A stretch of 64,000 bases of DNA from Bacillus sp. BHET2 (GTDB lineage: Bacteria; Bacillota; Bacilli; Bacillales; Bacillaceae_B). The stretch is from NCBI RefSeq assembly GCF_005938125.1, contig NZ_VCQN01000001.1:1798001-1862000 (forward strand), in the 5' to 3' direction. The position numbers and the translations under genes were made by a program. The notes beneath the pieces are model-generated. The model saw only the letters and a program-made list of their open reading frames with translations. It made no database searches and was not told where the DNA came from. Shown piece after piece: positions 51,191 through 59,916 of the stretch. How positions within the stretch are numbered: the first letter of the stretch is position 1; the number at the start of each line of letters is the position of its first letter.

Positions 51191-52180
51191 TCAGCATTTA
51201 TCTGCAGGGTATACCAACCCAATTTGCTTTCTTGCATTTTCCATGACCTTTGAACAAATCCTCGAATGATTATACGAGTTAATAGAAGATTCGAGGTTCT
51301 TACCTAATGTGATAATGGAAATAAATTCCTTTATTTCATAATACATCGGTGGATAATCATCGGTTTGAATATGTTGGCACGATTCTCCTTTATGACCATA
51401 AAACGTAAGATTACTGAAATCACCGATATTATCAATGGTTATCGTACCATGTTCACCTTGAATTTCTGTTGGGATACGGCTATTCGAAATCTTTGAGAAT
51501 GTCGCTACAACCTCCATTTCATCATACTTCATGATGACACTCCCCGATCCATCGACGCCTGAATCCAGCATGACACTGGAAGCTTTCACTTCCTGTGGCT
51601 CTCCAAATAAAACGACCATCGGGTAAATACAATAGACACCCAGGTCCATCAGGGCACCATTGGAGAACTCCGGATTAAATGCATTTAATACCGTTCCTTC
51701 TTTATAAGCATCATATCTTGAAGAGTACTTACAACAAGTCATCAGAACTTTCCGTATTTCCCCTATGTCTTGGAGTTTTTCCTGTAGTAGTTGAAAGTTG
51801 GGAAGAAAGGTCGTCCTCACCGCTTCCATCAGTAATACATTGTTCTTCTTTGCAGCAGCAATCATTTTCCGGACTTCTCTTTCATTTGATGCGAGGGGCT
51901 TCTCACATAAAACGTGAATCCCTTTGTTCATAAAGGCGATGGCTTGGCTGCTGTGAAAAGAATTTGGGCTAGCTATATAAACAGCATCGATATACTCTGA
52001 ACTTGCCATTTTATCGATATCAGTAAAGTAACGGGGAATATGATGGGTTTCTGCAAATGCTTTCGCTTTTTCTTCCGTTCTGGAGTAGACTGCTTCTAAG
52101 TGAAAACCATCCACTTCCCCTGCTGCTTGAATAAATCGATCAGTGATCCAATTGGTTCCTATTACACCAAATCTTATCAT
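51191..52180 (-). CDS. Gfo/Idh/MocA-family oxidoreductase
   Basis: A 329-residue NAD(P)-dependent dehydrogenase. The N-terminal Rossmann start is RFGVIGTNWITDRFIQA, with YIASPNSFHSSQA, the catalytic Lys in HVLCEKPLASNE, and DLGVYCIYPMVVLFGEP at the start of the second domain. The group oxidises sugars, inositols or related polyols; the substrate here is unknown. The ATG at 52180 behind GGAGAGGTCGT is chosen over 52204. Divergent from rpiA. Confidence 0.88.
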   Translation of the reverse strand: MIRFGVIGTNWITDRFIQAAGEVDGFHLEAVYSRTEEKAKAFAETHHIPRYFTDIDKMASSEYIDAVYIASPNSFHSSQAIAFMNKGIHVLCEKPLASNEREVRKMIAAAKKNNVLLMEAVRTTFLPNFQLLQEKLQDIGEIRKVLMTCCKYSSRYDAYKEGTVLNAFNPEFSNGALMDLGVYCIYPMVVLFGEPQEVKASSVMLDSGVDGSGSVIMKYDEMEVVATFSKISNSRIPTEIQGEHGTITIDNIGDFSNLTFYGHKGESCQHIQTDDYPPMYYEIKEFISIITLGKNLESSINSYNHSRICSKVMENARKQIGLVYPADKC

Positions 52181-52269
52181 ACGACCTCTCCTTCTTTCAT
52201 TCATATTTATTCTAGTATAAAATTCAACTTAAACGATGAGTATACATTTACTGTGAAAGGGGAAAAAAC

Positions 52270-52938
52270 GTGAAAAAAAAAGCAGCCGGTGAAAAAGCAG
52301 TCGATTATATACAGGACGGCATGACCATAGGTTTGGGCTCAGGCTCAACCGTTTACTGGACGATTCAAAAATTAGGTGAGCTAGTTTCTCAAGGTTTACA
52401 AATCAGTGCAATTCCCTCGTCAGCAGAAACAGAACGTTTGGCAAGACAGTTCGGGATTCCATTGACTACCTTCTCAGAAGTGGACCACTTGGATTTATCT
52501 ATAGATGGTGCCGATGAAGTGGACTCAGATTACAATCTGATCAAAGGCGGAGGAGGTGCGTTGGTAAGGGAAAAGTTTGTTGATGCCTTTACTAATAAAT
52601 TCATTGTCGTAATAGATGAGTCCAAATTAGTGAACAAGCTTGGAGCATTTCCCCTGCCAGTTGAGGTTGTCCCCTTTGGGTGGGAAATGACTTCGACTCA
52701 ACTTGCCAAATTTGGGTGTGCACCTATTCTCAGAATGAAAGAGGGGGAGGTATTCATATCCGACAACGGAAACTACATCGTGGATTGTCAATTTTCATCG
52801 ATTGAGAACCCTTCATCTCTTCACATTGAGTTAAAACAATTATTAGGTGTCATTGAAACGGGTCTTTTCACTGGAATGACAAACATGGTACTCGTCGGTA
52901 AAAAAGACGGAGTGGATATTATCGACACGAGTAAATAG
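52270..52938 (+). CDS. rpiA: Ribose-5-phosphate isomerase A
   Basis: A 222-residue pentose phosphate enzyme interconverting ribose 5-phosphate and ribulose 5-phosphate. Seen: GLGSGSTVYWTI (phosphate loop), LSIDGADEVDSDYNLIKGGGGALVREK (catalytic Asp and Glu/Lys), and VIDESKLVNKLG. GTG start at 52270 behind AAAGGGGAAAAAAC. Many bacilli rely on RpiB; this RpiA type occurs more often in firmicutes such as staphylococci and some bacilli. Confidence 0.93.
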   Translation: MKKKAAGEKAVDYIQDGMTIGLGSGSTVYWTIQKLGELVSQGLQISAIPSSAETERLARQFGIPLTTFSEVDHLDLSIDGADEVDSDYNLIKGGGGALVREKFVDAFTNKFIVVIDESKLVNKLGAFPLPVEVVPFGWEMTSTQLAKFGCAPILRMKEGEVFISDNGNYIVDCQFSSIENPSSLHIELKQLLGVIETGLFTGMTNMVLVGKKDGVDIIDTSK

Positions 52939-52965
52939 ATCGGTTCCATTTCTCTCCCATGATAT

Positions 52966-53002
52966 AATGAGGGGAGTTTCATCTAATGAAACTCCCCTCA
53001 TT
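52966..53002. terminator. Bidirectional terminator between rpiA and the STAS gene
   Basis: A 17-bp perfect stem (AATGAGGGGAGTTTCAT) with a 3-nt loop, between converging genes. Confidence 0.88.
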
Positions 53003-53029
53003 TACTGATAAACACATACAAGAGTGCCT

Positions 53030-53521
53030 CTATTGATTGGTACCCTGAAATTCAAGTTCTTTCTCTCTCATCAAATACTGCAATGCTGTCCGGAATGTCA
53101 GGAAGCTTTTGATTCCATGCAACTCTCTCACTCCCGAATTGATCATCACCTGGGTAAGAGCCGGTGTAAATCCGACAAAAAGTGTCTCAATTCCCATTAA
53201 TCCAATGGCCTTGACCATGTTATGGATATAGGTGCCGAAGATGTCGATTTCTCCGATTTCTTTTTCTGATATGGCTGAGAAGTCCACAATGATCGTGTTG
53301 ATGTCCTCCCCGTATGATACGTCCAATATTTTTGAAATGATCATTTCAAACCGTTCTGGACTGAGTCTTCCAGTAATGGGAATTAAGATGGTTTCCGGGA
53401 CGATGGATGGAATAATGGGTGCAGAGATGTCCATGATCAGCTGTTCTGATTGAGACAGCTTTTCTTTCAAGTCTTCTATTTCCTTCTTTAATTGCTGAAT
53501 TTCCTTATTTTCACTTGTCAT
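53030..53521 (-). CDS. STAS-domain protein, RsbR-like
   Basis: A 163-residue protein with an N-terminal coiled coil (about residues 3-33, KEIQQLKKEIEDLKEKLSQSE) and a STAS domain (about 45-150: ETILIPITGRLSPERFEMII, TIIVDFSAISEKEIGEIDIF). This is the C-terminal half typical of RsbR stressosome proteins, but the N-terminal globin-like sensor is replaced by the coiled coil. It may take part in general-stress signalling; that is inference. ATG at 53521 behind GTGAGGTTTAAC. Confidence 0.75.
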   Translation of the reverse strand: MTSENKEIQQLKKEIEDLKEKLSQSEQLIMDISAPIIPSIVPETILIPITGRLSPERFEMIISKILDVSYGEDINTIIVDFSAISEKEIGEIDIFGTYIHNMVKAIGLMGIETLFVGFTPALTQVMINSGVRELHGIKSFLTFRTALQYLMREKELEFQGTNQ

Positions 53522-53624
53522 GTTAAACCTCACCGTTTATTGATTGATTTTAAGTACCTCTCTCTATTCTAGCACTTTGTATATGGCATAACCTAATGAT
53601 TTCATATGTAGTGTAACGGCAGAG

Positions 53625-53653
53625 AAAAACCAGCCTCATCGGCTGGTTTTTTT
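53625..53653 (-). terminator. Terminator of yhbH
   Basis: AAAAACCAGCC / GGCTGGTTTTTTT with a 5-nt loop at the yhbH stop codon. Confidence 0.88.
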
Positions 53654-54822
53654 CACGCGAATGCTTTTTCCTCTTCATTCTGGAAGAAACTTTTCATAGC
53701 ATGAAACACATCTGCTTTTTGCTTGAGGATATAGTACCGGAAATCGTCGTTTTTAATATTTTTGTAGGCTGACATCAAGGTGGAGTGGCGGTTATATTGA
53801 TTCACTTCACCATATCCGAACATGCTGGATACTTTCATTAGTTCCTCTACAAGCTTGACACATCGGACGTTATCAGAAGTAAGGTTATCTCCATCAGAGA
53901 AATGGAATGGGTAAATATTATAACGGCTCGGAGGATACTTTCCGTCAATAAGCTCTAATGCTTTACGATATGCAGATGAACAGATGGTTCCCCCACTTTC
54001 TCCTTTTGAGAAGAAATGCTCTTCTGACACTACTTTGGCTTCGGTATGATGAGCAATAAATTCAATTTCCACTGTTTCATATTTCGTACGCAGGAAACGG
54101 GTCATCCAGAAGAAGAAGCTTCTTGCCATATATTTCTCCCAAACTCCCATACTTCCACTTGTATCCATCATTGCTAAGACGACGGCTTTTGATTCAGGCT
54201 TCAATACTTCATTCCAAGTCCTGAACTTCAAATCTTCAGTAAAGATCGGATGGAAGCCTGGTACTCCTTTCATGGCATTCCTCTTAAAAGCAGACATCAT
54301 CGTCTTCTTTTTATCAATATTCCCCATTAGTCCCGTTTTACGGATATCATTGAATTCTATATGCTCGACGGTTTGAACATCCTGCTCTTTCTTCTTGAGG
54401 TTCGGAAGTTCCAATTGACTGAATAATGCTTCTTCAATTTCAAGCATCGACACTTCTGCTTCATAATAATCTTCACCTGCTTTATCCCCGGCCCCTTGAC
54501 CTTTTCCAGGACCCTGCTGCTGTTGTGAACCGTCTCTTGCAATGACGTCTCCTACCTGACTCTCACCGTCTCCTTGCCCAACATGTTTATTCTTATCGTA
54601 GTTGTAACGGATTTTATATTCATCTAAAGAACGGATCGGGATTTTGACGACGTCTCTCCCATTGGACATGACAATATTTTCTTCTGTAATCAAGTCTGGT
54701 AAGTTGTTGCGAATCGCATCCTGTACTTTCTCTTGATGTCTTTGTTGATCATCGTGACCTTTGCGGTGGAGGGCCCAATCTTCCTTGGAAATGACAAACT
54801 GATGATTATCCATCTGACTCAA
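53653..54822 (-). CDS. yhbH: Sporulation protein YhbH (DUF444, vWA-like)
   Basis: A 389-residue DUF444 protein. The N-terminal part ([21 protein letters not shown]...) and the metal-ion-dependent adhesion motif in [23 protein letters not shown] are family hallmarks, along with [16 protein letters not shown]. In B. subtilis and in the E. coli YeaG-YeaH pair it works with the PrkA kinase. TTG start at 54822 behind AAGGAGGGGAATAAT. Here prkA lies upstream on the same strand, separated by two small paralogous genes and a 21-bp repeat array. Confidence 0.93.
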   Translation of the reverse strand: MSQMDNHQFVISKEDWALHRKGHDDQQRHQEKVQDAIRNNLPDLITEENIVMSNGRDVVKIPIRSLDEYKIRYNYDKNKHVGQGDGESQVGDVIARDGSQQQQGPGKGQGAGDKAGEDYYEAEVSMLEIEEALFSQLELPNLKKKEQDVQTVEHIEFNDIRKTGLMGNIDKKKTMMSAFKRNAMKGVPGFHPIFTEDLKFRTWNEVLKPESKAVVLAMMDTSGSMGVWEKYMARSFFFWMTRFLRTKYETVEIEFIAHHTEAKVVSEEHFFSKGESGGTICSSAYRKALELIDGKYPPSRYNIYPFHFSDGDNLTSDNVRCVKLVEELMKVSSMFGYGEVNQYNRHSTLMSAYKNIKNDDFRYYILKQKADVFHAMKSFFQNEEEKAFA

Positions 54823-55179
54823 ATTATTCCCCTCCTTAATTTTTTCTCACATTTTCTCTTATTCCTGCATACACTATGTTGACTGTCTAATCTGCACCTA
54901 TCCCGTGAAGTGAAACGGGGATTACTCTATCCTATGCAGAAGTATTGATAAATTTACAAATAATTTCGACAATTAAACGTTCTTTTATGATTGGACAAGC
55001 CTATTTTTCTGACAGGTTATATATAGGAATCGGAAAGCACATCTGAGGTCTGAGATTTTATCATTTCAAGTGATCACCCTACTGTTTTCGCTATTTCCAA
55101 TGATGATTTTTTATGTGTTAGTCGTCGACTTAGGACTAGGGAATGTACATATGGGATGTAGCGGTGTTTTTTTGTCTTC
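54823..55179. other. Gene-free stretch upstream of yhbH
   Basis: No frame with a convincing start was found on either strand. The stretch is A/T-rich and leads into the 21-bp repeat array. It should contain the yhbH promoter, which I could not assign with confidence. Confidence 0.5.
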
Positions 55180-55297
55180 GTTGGGGAACTTTTACCGCTA
55201 ATTAGGCCACTTCAAGGTTTTATTGGGCCACTTTTGCTGCCTATTGGGCCACTTTCAGACTTTATTGGGCCACTTCGACCGGTTATTACGCCAAAAT
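55180..55297. repeat. Array of six 21-bp units, ATTGGGCCACTTT core (same family as 16.7 kb)
   Basis: Units begin at 55180 (GTTGGGGAACTTT), 55201 (ATTAGGCCACTTC), 55222, 55243, 55264 (ATTGGGCCACTT-type) and 55285 (ATTACGCCAAAAT): exactly 21 bp apart. The end units are most decayed, as in the array at 16.7 kb, and both arrays are in the same orientation. The remaining 55298-55406 shows nothing else. Confidence 0.85.
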
Positions 55298-55406
55298 GTG
55301 ACAATCTATAATAATTATCATTCATCCAACCGTTCCTATCATGATTTAATAAGAACCAACTCCAATATAAAGAATTCAAAAAAAATAACCAGGCAGATTC
55401 ACCTGA

Positions 55407-55580
55407 TTAAGCTTCCTCTTCATATTGAGCCGGGTCTGATACTCGATTGTGTATCTTTAATTCACCACTGGAACGCAATTTCTCCATCTGCTTCCCAAGC
55501 TTAATGACTTCCTCCATATTGGAGGCCATACTTCCGTTAAGAGGTTCTGCTTCTTCCGGCCGATTAGGTTTAGAAGACAT
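55407..55580 (-). CDS. Small acidic protein, paralogue 1
   Basis: A 57-residue protein with the segment LNGSMASNMEEVIKLGKQMEKLR, shared with the next gene (55659-55841). It is hydrophilic, probably a single helix, with no membrane segment. ATG at 55580 behind GGTGGAGAGG; a GTG at 55589 is an alternative. It lies between yhbH and prkA. The family is unnamed to me; a sporulation or stress role is suggested only by its neighbours. Confidence 0.6.
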   Translation of the reverse strand: MSSKPNRPEEAEPLNGSMASNMEEVIKLGKQMEKLRSSGELKIHNRVSDPAQYEEEA

Positions 55581-55658
55581 CCTCTCCACCCACCTTCTAA
55601 TAAGATAATGGGCCCAGCTCTCTATCTTCAGAATATTTTATTCAGATTTTTCTGTCAA

Positions 55659-55841
55659 CTATTTTTTGTCTTTTTCCCTATACTGAACGGGATCTGGCTG
55701 CTTTTTGTCTTCTTTCAGCTCTTCATTTGTTCTGAGCTTTTCCATTTGCTTTCCAAGTTGCTCCATCTCTTCCATATCATTTGCCATTGATCCATTTTTA
55801 GGTTCGAAATTTCTATCTAATTCATGTTTATTTTTACTCAT
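55659..55841 (-). CDS. Small acidic protein, paralogue 2
   Basis: A 60-residue protein, MSKNKHELDRNFEPKNGSMA followed by NDMEEMEQLGKQMEKLRTN. The core NGSMA-x-MEE-x-LGKQMEKLR is nearly identical to paralogue 1, so the two arose by duplication. ATG at 55841 behind AAGAGGTGAGAGAAA. It is located 100 bp downstream of prkA on the same strand. Confidence 0.7.
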   Translation of the reverse strand: MSKNKHELDRNFEPKNGSMANDMEEMEQLGKQMEKLRTNEELKEDKKQPDPVQYREKDKK

Positions 55842-55943
55842 TTTCTCTCACCTCTTGGCTACTACTTTTCCCTTTCGGTGCGAGATTTAAACTACATATG
55901 AAAATCGGAAGGTACCAGACACCTCCCGATTTCCACTTTATTA

Positions 55944-57839
55944 TTAACGATTCAACAGGCTGCCCACATAGCGCAGTAAGTCATTGGCGGATGTTGAGTT
56001 GTAGCCATGTTCATCGATGAGGCGGGCAACCACTTCGTTGACTTTCTTAAGCTGCTGTTCGTCAGGCGTTTTCGAGGATGTCGTGATTTTCACAACGTCC
56101 TTCAAGTCAGCGAATAGCTTCTTCTGAATGGCTTCTCGCAGGCGATCATGTGAATTATAGTCAAAACGTTTGCCTTTACGGGCATAGGCAGAGATACGAA
56201 TAAGAATTTCTTCACGGAATGCTTTCTTTGCATTTTCAGAAATGCCGATTTGCTCTTCAATGGAACGCATAAGTTTCTCATCCGGGTTGATTTCTTCACC
56301 CGTCAGTGGATCATGGAGCTTCGCCTTATTGCAGTATGCTTCAACATTATCTAGATAGTTATCCATAAGTGTTTTCGCAGATTCTTCATATGAATATACG
56401 AAGGCTTTTTGCACTTCTTTTTTCGCAATGTCATCGTACTCTTTACGGGCAAGCGAGATGAAATTCAAATACTTTTCACGGAGCTCATTTGTAATCGACG
56501 GATGCTGATCCAGCCCTTCTTTGAGCGCCCGAAGAACGTCTAACGCATTAATCGTCGGTATCTCCTTCCGGATGATGGTAGAAGAGATCCGGTTGATCAC
56601 ATAACGCGGATCAATTCCGCTCATTCCTTCATCCTGGTATTCCTTCTTCATTTCATCCACGTCAGCGGAATTAAAGCCTTCAACATTTTCCCCATCGTAC
56701 AGTCGCATTTTTTTGATTAAATCGATGTCTCCACGCTTTGGTTCCTTCATGCGGGTCAGAATCGTGAACATGGCCGCGACTCTTAACGTATGGGGTGCTA
56801 CGTGGACATTGGACACATCACTTTCGTTGATCATTTTTTCATAGATTTTCTCTTCCTGGGTGACCTTCAGGTTATAAGGAACCGGCATCACGATGATACG
56901 TGAGTGTAAGGCTTCATTCTTTTTATTTGAAATGAAGGATCGATACTCGGTTTCATTCGTGTGAGCCACAATCAGCTCATCTGCAGAAATCAATGCAAAT
57001 CGGCCAGCCTTAAAGTTTCCTTCCTGAGTAAGGGATAATAAATGCCATAAGAACTTTTCATCACACTTCAGCATTTCCTGAAATTCCATTAAACCCCTGT
57101 TTGCTTTATTTAATTCCCCATCAAATCGGTATGCCCGCGGATCCGATTCGGAACCGAACTCGGCTATTGTGGAAAAGTCGATACTTCCTGTTAAATCGGC
57201 GATATCCTGTGACTTTGGATCGGAAGGACTGAATGTACCAATTCCCACACGTTTATCTTCTGAGAAAAAGACTCTTTCTACCTGAACGTCCTCAATACGC
57301 CCATGATACTCTTTCTCCAGACGCATCGTATTTAATGGAGATAGATTTCCTTCAATTCGAATGCCATACTCATCGTAAAAATCTTCACGTAAATGCTGAG
57401 GTATCAAATGCAGTGGGTCTTCATGCATCGGACAGCCTTTTATGGAGAAAACGCCTCCTCTTTCTGTTCGGGAATAGTGTTCAAGTCCCCGCTTCAGCAT
57501 GGAAACGAGAGTTGATTTCCCTCCACTTACAGGACCCATCAAAAGCAGGATCCTCTTTCTTACGTCCAACCGTTTCGCAGCAGGATGAAAGTATTCTTCA
57601 ACGAGTCTTTCTAGCGCCTCTTCTAAGCCAAATAATTGATTGCTAAAGAATTTGTACTTCCGTTTCCCCTCGACCTCCTCGACCCCGGCATCTTTAATCA
57701 TATTAAAGACTCTTGAATGAGCAGACTGCCCAATCCAAGGCTTCTCTTTCAGCAGGTCTAGATACTGAGCAAACGTCCCTTCCCATTTCAGTTTCTCTTC
57801 TTCTTCTCGGTAATGTTCGATTTTTTTTAAAATATCCAT
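55944..57839 (-). CDS. prkA: Serine protein kinase PrkA
   Basis: A 631-residue AAA-type protein with a PrkA C-terminal kinase-like domain. Walker A is LLMGPVSGGKSTLVSMLKRG (about residue 100), the AAA core follows (GLMEFQEMLKCDEKFLWHLL), and the C-terminal part includes DPLTGEEINPDEKLMRSIEEQIGI. In B. subtilis it affects sporulation and has been described both as a kinase and as an ATP-dependent protease. ATG at 57839 behind GGGGGAGGTCCTT. It acts with YhbH, and probably SpoVR (13.4 kb). Confidence 0.94.
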   Translation of the reverse strand: MDILKKIEHYREEEEKLKWEGTFAQYLDLLKEKPWIGQSAHSRVFNMIKDAGVEEVEGKRKYKFFSNQLFGLEEALERLVEEYFHPAAKRLDVRKRILLLMGPVSGGKSTLVSMLKRGLEHYSRTERGGVFSIKGCPMHEDPLHLIPQHLREDFYDEYGIRIEGNLSPLNTMRLEKEYHGRIEDVQVERVFFSEDKRVGIGTFSPSDPKSQDIADLTGSIDFSTIAEFGSESDPRAYRFDGELNKANRGLMEFQEMLKCDEKFLWHLLSLTQEGNFKAGRFALISADELIVAHTNETEYRSFISNKKNEALHSRIIVMPVPYNLKVTQEEKIYEKMINESDVSNVHVAPHTLRVAAMFTILTRMKEPKRGDIDLIKKMRLYDGENVEGFNSADVDEMKKEYQDEGMSGIDPRYVINRISSTIIRKEIPTINALDVLRALKEGLDQHPSITNELREKYLNFISLARKEYDDIAKKEVQKAFVYSYEESAKTLMDNYLDNVEAYCNKAKLHDPLTGEEINPDEKLMRSIEEQIGISENAKKAFREEILIRISAYARKGKRFDYNSHDRLREAIQKKLFADLKDVVKITTSSKTPDEQQLKKVNEVVARLIDEHGYNSTSANDLLRYVGSLLNR

Positions 57840-58019
57840 AAGGACCTCCCCCTGTCGCTTAATGAGAGACGATTAATATACTTTATGCGCTTGTTCACCT
57901 GAACATGTTAATAAGATATATTTATTAAAGACAATGTATCGATTTTCACTACAAACACTGGGATTGGCCTATAAAATTAAACTGGTTTCAAAAAACAGTT
58001 AAAAAAAAACCCTCTGCCG

Positions 58020-58048
58020 TTCACATCAATTTAAAAATAGGCTATACT
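58020..58048 (+). promoter_or_regulatory. Sigma-A-type promoter for the 29-residue peptide
   Basis: TTCACA (58020-58025), 17 bases, then TATACT (58043-58048), about 45 bp before the coding start. Confidence 0.55.
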
Positions 58049-58091
58049 AAAGACAGACTGTGGAATATGGAAACTTAGGAGGTTACCAAAC

Positions 58092-58181
58092 ATGGGTACT
58101 GTAATGATCGTAGGTGTATCTTTAGTATTCTTAGTAGCAATTTTCACTGCTGGATATGATGATAAACCAGGCTCAAACTAA
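58092..58181 (+). CDS. 29-residue membrane peptide
   Basis: ATG at 58092 follows a textbook AGGAGGTTACCAAAC. The product is one hydrophobic helix (VMIVGVSLVFLVAIFTAG) with a polar tail YDDKPGSN. It has its own promoter. The TAA stop lies inside the first bases of hairpin repeat cluster C. Small single-helix peptides like this are common in sporulating bacilli; I cannot name this one. It is too short to appear in usual gene calls. Confidence 0.65.
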   Translation: MGTVMIVGVSLVFLVAIFTAGYDDKPGSN

Positions 58182-58429
58182 AGCGCAGGCGGCTCGAACA
58201 GAGGCGACAAGCATAAGATGAACCTGCCGGAAAGGCGCTCTTGCCTTTTTGGCAGGTTTAGCTTATGACCTCGAGCCTCTAGCCGCAGGAGCTAGATGAA
58301 ACTAAAGCGCAGGCGGCTCGAACAGAGGCGACAAGCATAAGATGGACCAACCGGAAAGGCGCACTTTGCCTTTTTGGTTGGTTTATCTTATGACCTCGAG
58401 CCTCTAGCCGCTGGAGCTAGATGAAACTC
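58175..58429. repeat. Hairpin repeat cluster C (two copies, 124-bp period)
   Basis: AAACTAAAGCGCAGGCGGCT begins at 58175 and 58299. Paired segments are GCGGCT/AGCCGC (outer), AGAGGC/GCCTCT and CATAAG/CTTATG. The internal stem differs between copies yet stays paired: AACCTGCC/GGCAGGTT in copy 1 and GACCAACC/GGTTGGTT in copy 2. Apical GGAAAGGC pairs with GCCTTTTT. Confidence 0.87.
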
Positions 58430-58463
58430 TTATATTGAGCTATTCACAATCAAATAACGATAT

Positions 58464-58499
58464 AACAAAAACAACTGGCGTATGCCAGTTGTTTTTGTT
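58464..58499 (-). terminator. Terminator of nfrA
   Basis: A 16-bp stem (AACAAAAACAACTGGC) with a 4-nt loop about 40 bp beyond the nfrA stop; T-runs on both strands. Confidence 0.85.
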
Positions 58500-58539
58500 A
58501 TCCTGCACTATTAAATACTACTTTTTAGTAAACAGTCCG

Positions 58540-59289
58540 CTACCTCTTATTAAACCCTTTCTTCTCCACAAATTCCTTCATATACATTCGTTTGTCACCT
58601 GACAGCATCTTGGCCATTTGCACTGTCCAGCGATCCGATCGTTTCCCAGCTGTCCGTGCGTGGTAATAGGATGAAATGGTTTCGTCATAACGATCAAGAT
58701 CCGCTTTCATGGTTGTTTCATCACTTTGGTAGGAGTCTTCATGGTAAACGGCTTCCATCGGTAACCGAGGCTTTACATCAGAAATTCCTTCTGGATAGCC
58801 GACAGCCAAGCCGAATAGAGGTATGACACGCTCAGGGAGTCCGAGAAGCTCACTCACTGATTCCAAATCATTACGGATCCCACCGATATAGCATATTCCA
58901 AGCCCCATTGATTCAGCGGCAATGGACGCATTTTGGGCAGCCAACGAAGCATCGATCACTGCCACCATGAATTTTTCAGTACTTTCCAATGAAGGAATTA
59001 CATTCGTTTCTTCCCATTCCCCAATTCTCTCATGACGATACAGATCGGCACAGAACACGAAGAAATGACCGTTTGCTTCTACATAGCTTTGATTTCCGGC
59101 AAGCTCTGAAAGCTTCTTCTTTTTCTCCGGATCCTTCACTCCTATAATCGTGTAGGCTTGAATATAACTTGAGGTACTTGCAGCCTGGGCACTGGAAACA
59201 ATCGTCCGGATTTGTTCCTCGCGTAAAGGCTCATTTTTGAATTGACGGATGGATCGATGCTTAAGAATGGTTTCAATGGTTTCGTTCAT
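58540..59289 (-). CDS. nfrA: NADPH-dependent FMN/nitro reductase NfrA
   Basis: A 249-residue flavin reductase of the NfrA/SsuE-like nitroreductase group, the exact length of B. subtilis NfrA1. Seen: TILKHRSIRQFKNEPL (FMN phosphate), SSAQAASTSSYIQAYTIIGV, SLAAQNASIAAESMGLGICYIGGIRND, and a C-terminal SGDKRMYMKEFVEKKGF. It reduces quinones, nitro compounds or S-nitrosothiols with NADPH. ATG at 59289. Single-gene unit. Confidence 0.9.
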   Translation of the reverse strand: MNETIETILKHRSIRQFKNEPLREEQIRTIVSSAQAASTSSYIQAYTIIGVKDPEKKKKLSELAGNQSYVEANGHFFVFCADLYRHERIGEWEETNVIPSLESTEKFMVAVIDASLAAQNASIAAESMGLGICYIGGIRNDLESVSELLGLPERVIPLFGLAVGYPEGISDVKPRLPMEAVYHEDSYQSDETTMKADLDRYDETISSYYHARTAGKRSDRWTVQMAKMLSGDKRMYMKEFVEKKGFNKR

Positions 59290-59342
59290 TATGTAGACTC
59301 TCCCTTCCTCTTCCTCCTCTTAGTATAAGCCAAATAAAAAAA

Positions 59343-59370
59343 GGAATGAAAATCATATGATTTTCATTCC
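59343..59370 (-). terminator. Terminator of trmL
   Basis: A perfect 28-bp palindrome (arm GGAATGAAAATCAT), with TTTTTTATTTGG after it on the minus strand. Confidence 0.82.
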
Positions 59371-59376
59371 ACTTTT

Positions 59377-59850
59377 TTATAATAGTCCTGGATAGTTTCT
59401 CTGTCTTAAAGCTTCATAAATCAGAATGGCAGCTGTATTGGACAAGTTCAATGAACGTACATTTTCATTCATTGGAATACGTAAGGCCCGATCTAGGTTG
59501 TTCTGAATAATATCATCAGGAAGTCCGGATGTTTCTCTGCCGAAGATAAAGAAGTAATTCTTGTCTTCCACACTGTAATCAAAGTTCGTGTGCGGGGTCT
59601 TCCCGTATTTTGTTAAGTAGAAAAATTCTCCTCCATCATTTTTCTCGAAGAACTCTTCAATTGAATCATAGTATACAATGTTTACAAACTGCCAATAATC
59701 AAGGCCAGCCCGCTTTAACATTTTATCATCTGTCGAGAAGCCGAGTGGACGGATCAAGTGCAGTGTTGTGTCTGTGGCTGCACACGTTCTTGCGATATTC
59801 CCTGTATTTGCAGGGATTTCTGGTTGATATAATACAACATGTACTCCCAT
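59377..59850 (-). CDS. trmL: tRNA (cytidine/uridine-34)-2'-O-methyltransferase TrmL
   Basis: A 157-residue SPOUT-knot methyltransferase (YibK/CspR) that modifies the wobble ribose of tRNA-Leu using S-adenosylmethionine. Seen: VVLYQPEIPANTGNIARTCAATD, FIFGRETSGLPDDII, IPMNENVRSLNLSNTAAILIYEALRQ, the knot motifs. ATG at 59850 behind GAATGAGGTGACATTGAC. The order queG, yhbB, trmL matches B. subtilis. Confidence 0.95.
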   Translation of the reverse strand: MGVHVVLYQPEIPANTGNIARTCAATDTTLHLIRPLGFSTDDKMLKRAGLDYWQFVNIVYYDSIEEFFEKNDGGEFFYLTKYGKTPHTNFDYSVEDKNYFFIFGRETSGLPDDIIQNNLDRALRIPMNENVRSLNLSNTAAILIYEALRQRNYPGLL

Positions 59851-59916
59851 GTCAATGTCACCTCATTCATAAAACTCTAAGTGACATTATACCATTTCTG
59901 CCTCATAGAACAATAC

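Noticed and set aside
55223-55504. A 93-residue plus-strand frame with Leu-Gly-His-Phe repeats
   Set aside because: It reads through the 21-bp array and then antisense to a small gene with a better binding site.
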